This document shows positions 62,051 to 64,000 of a stretch of 64,000 bases of DNA, piece by piece. The stretch is from Norana najaformis (Eukaryota > Annelida > Clitellata > Crassiclitellata > Hormogastridae), in NCBI GenBank assembly GCA_964023275.1, contig OZ029916.1:29107087-29171086 (forward strand), given 5' to 3'. The position numbers and the translations under genes were made by a program. The notes under the pieces were generated by a model. It did no database searches. It was not told the origin of the DNA and saw only the letters and a list, made by a program, of their open reading frames with translations. The number at the start of each line of letters is the position of its first letter. The first letter of the stretch is position 1.

Positions 62051-62989
62051 GATTAAATGTTGAAACAAATAGGAACGAACTCACCAAAGACAGAGCATAA
62101 ATCCGGTAAGAAAGAAAAATTAAAAAATCAGAAAAGACGTCGAAAAGTTAGAAAATATAGAATTGAGAAATAAAGCGCAGTTATAAGCATAGTTGTTACT
62201 TAGCGGACTGCGCAACCAAGAATTCTATTATTCCTGGTCTTGCAAGACGGCGAAGTCTTTTCTCGGCAAATTGGTCAGAAATTACCTCAAGAGGGAGTCA
62301 TACCGCAGCGCCGCCGTGCGGCATAACGACTCGACTATACACACCGCCGAAGATTAAAATGACCACCGGAGGTCGCTACCTACATGAAATATTCACGACT
62401 AGGGCGCAAGATGTCGCCACTAATCCAATGAGGCGAGAGAAATTAAGTTCGCCTCTGGGGATATAATTATATTTCTGCATGTGTTCTGCACATTTCCCCG
62501 CCTCTGAGTACGAAAGTATAAGCAGTTATGGCGAATCTTGTCTTTAAAATGCATACGCCTTGGAGCAAAGGCATAAACAGCCAGTGAGATAACGCAGTAA
62601 ATGCCCGGCCACAATAGAATAGATTAAGCCTATAATACAATACAATGTAGTATTATAAAATAAAAAATACAACAAAATAAAATACGCAGATCAAGAAACT
62701 TTACGCAATAAGTTTAAATACCAAAATGCATGCAGTTGCAATGGAAACTACGTAGTACTGCATAAAACGCCCGTAAGATGTTATTGTAATTTGAAAAGGT
62801 TATGATATCACAAGCCCCCAAATGGCTAACACCATACGCATAACAGACGTCCACTACATCCGGTCATCGCTCGCGGATTCCAAATGGTCAACCTTTACAG
62901 AAACACAGCGCAGCGATGCATAAGGGCAATCTTTCTTATCTATTGCTGCATTACGCAGCACTTGTGGCATTTGTAAACTACGCTACTAA
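62051..62989. other. LINE leader or flanking DNA, no gene recognised
   Basis: From 62180 to 62450 the DNA is GC-richer, with a GCCGCCGTGCGGC palindrome near 62313. Minus-strand GGCGACATCTTGCG (about 62402) and, closer to the ORF, CCGCCATTTTAG (about 61986) resemble YY1 sites. This may be the LINE 5' UTR with an internal promoter, but the 5' boundary is unknown. Confidence 0.35.
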
Positions 62990-63125
62990 ACTAAACTAAA
63001 TTTCTCCAGCACCCCAAAAAACTAGGCCGTTAATACTATTTTATTCACAGGTGCTTCATAAAAATTGGTAAGACAGGTAAGAATCAGGTTCGGTTCTTTG
63101 TCAAAATCTAAAAGTCAGGCATGGA
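62990..63125 (-). repeat. Diverged copy of the ATTACG-tailed LINE 3' UTR
   Basis: AAATTTCTCCAGCACCCCAA, TTATTCACAGGTGCT, GTCAAAATC and AGTCAGGCA occur in the same order and spacing as at 58392-58503 in the intact LINE. Confidence 0.65.
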
Positions 63126-63574
63126 GGTAGACCAGGTAGACATGCAGACTGTTGTTAGATATAGTGCGATGAGAAAGATAATACGAGGAAGATGCTGGAA
63201 ATGATTTTTAAAGTACTCCGTTGGCGCACTGATCATTTCATTAACGTGAGGCATGTAGGGGTTCTTAGCTTGCCCAAGTTCGTTACATAGTTTATATGTT
63301 TAAGTAAGCAAGAGTCATTGCAGCGTTAATTTAGAAAACTGCGATAATAAGAAATGAAACATGGCATTTGTAACATGGCAGTAGTGAGACAATTTAGTCT
63401 CTCTAGTGTTGGTTATACGTTCAGTATTGTGTTTAAACTCAGCTGGCAGGGCAAGTTCAGTAGGCGAGCTGCTGCTATGGACACCTAGTGAATTGTTTTT
63501 AGAACCAACTGATCCATATGTCTTCTTTTTGTATCATATTGCACCGCTTTGCCATTGACACATTGTATAAAGCC
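63126..63574. other. Non-coding, nothing recognised
   Basis: No ORF, RNA gene or repeat supported. The left part may be decayed LINE coding sequence continuous with 62990-63125. Confidence 0.45.
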
Positions 63575-63640
63575 ATGGCTTGCCATTAGATTTATATAGC
63601 GACAGCCCTTCAAGGAAATAGGCCGGTGTAAAGAGCTGCA
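63575..63640 (-). repeat. LINE 3'-end fragment
   Basis: GATTTATATAGCGACAGCCC then TTCAAGGAAATAGGCCGG, a diverged TATAGCGCC-type 3' end in minus orientation. Confidence 0.5.
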
Positions 63641-64000
63641 GCGTGACTCAGAGTTATTGCCCACTTGTAGTGTTTGAGTGGAAGGCGGTTGTTTCTGTTC
63701 GCACGACATGTTTTGCTCAGCTGTCGAATATGAGAAGACTGCAATATGTGTCACAGCAATTATTACAACTCATTCTCGCTAAGGACCATAGTAACTGATA
63801 GGTTAATAAATTGAATGCAGGGCCATCCCTAAGCGTGTTCTAAGTGGTCAGCCGAACCGGGGAACCGCCGAATTCTTGGCCACGATTTTCTTAACTGAAT
63901 TGACGAGAATGGCGGCTGCGGTCCATAACCCACTGCCCGTTGGAGACCAGTAAGCCGTCACCGATAAGTAGAAATTAAAGCTCACGGAGCAATTAAGTCA
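63641..64000. other. Right edge of the window, nothing recognised
   Basis: No supported feature. Further 5' exons of the repeated-motif gene, if any, lie here undetected or beyond the window. Confidence 0.4.

Overview
The window is animal nuclear DNA: AT-rich, with long introns bounded by GT-AG (and one GC-AG) splice sites, several families of non-LTR retrotransposon, a piggyBac remnant, microsatellites and a large tandem satellite. The main gene is an orthologue of the transcriptional co-activator and lysine acetyltransferase CBP/p300. Its domain set (TAZ1, KIX, bromodomain, RING, PHD, HAT, ZZ, TAZ2, a weak NCBD, polyQ tail) and the repeat content suggest a non-vertebrate metazoan. I cannot name the phylum from sequence alone.

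Layout. 1-20903 (+): the 3' part of the CBP/p300 gene, 20 coding exons from inside TAZ1 to the stop codon. Reading phases agree at every junction, giving 1,879 complete residues. 20904-about 21420: its 3' UTR with a polyadenylation signal. About 21.4-35.5 kb: intergenic DNA with decayed LINE 3' ends, SINE-like copies and simple repeats. 35.7-39.7 kb: a satellite of 37 near-identical 106-bp units that grew out of the 3' coding part of a LINE. 39.7-45.3 kb: minisatellites, microsatellites, a fold-back element and more LINE/SINE pieces.

45.3-55.7 kb (-): the 3' end of a second gene. One 3.6-kb terminal exon and a 132-bp exon upstream share a repeated motif of the type Q-[KR]-S-x-S-[CLFV]-[DE], seen nine times in all. 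I do not recognise the family. Its introns hold LINE relics, microsatellites and an internally deleted piggyBac element (52420-54291) with TTAA target duplications and matching termini. 58.36-about 62 kb (-): an apparently intact CR1/L2-type LINE with one 1,141-residue ORF (2A-like peptide, endonuclease, reverse transcriptase) and a (ATTACG)n 3' tail. The rest holds older copies of the same LINE 3' UTR.

The parts do not form a cassette or operon. The best candidates for new biology are the repeated-motif protein, the expanded run of SUMO-consensus sites in CBP, the LINE-derived satellite with a recorded rearrangement at its edge, the variant 2A peptide of the LINE, and at least two SINE-like families scattered through both genes.
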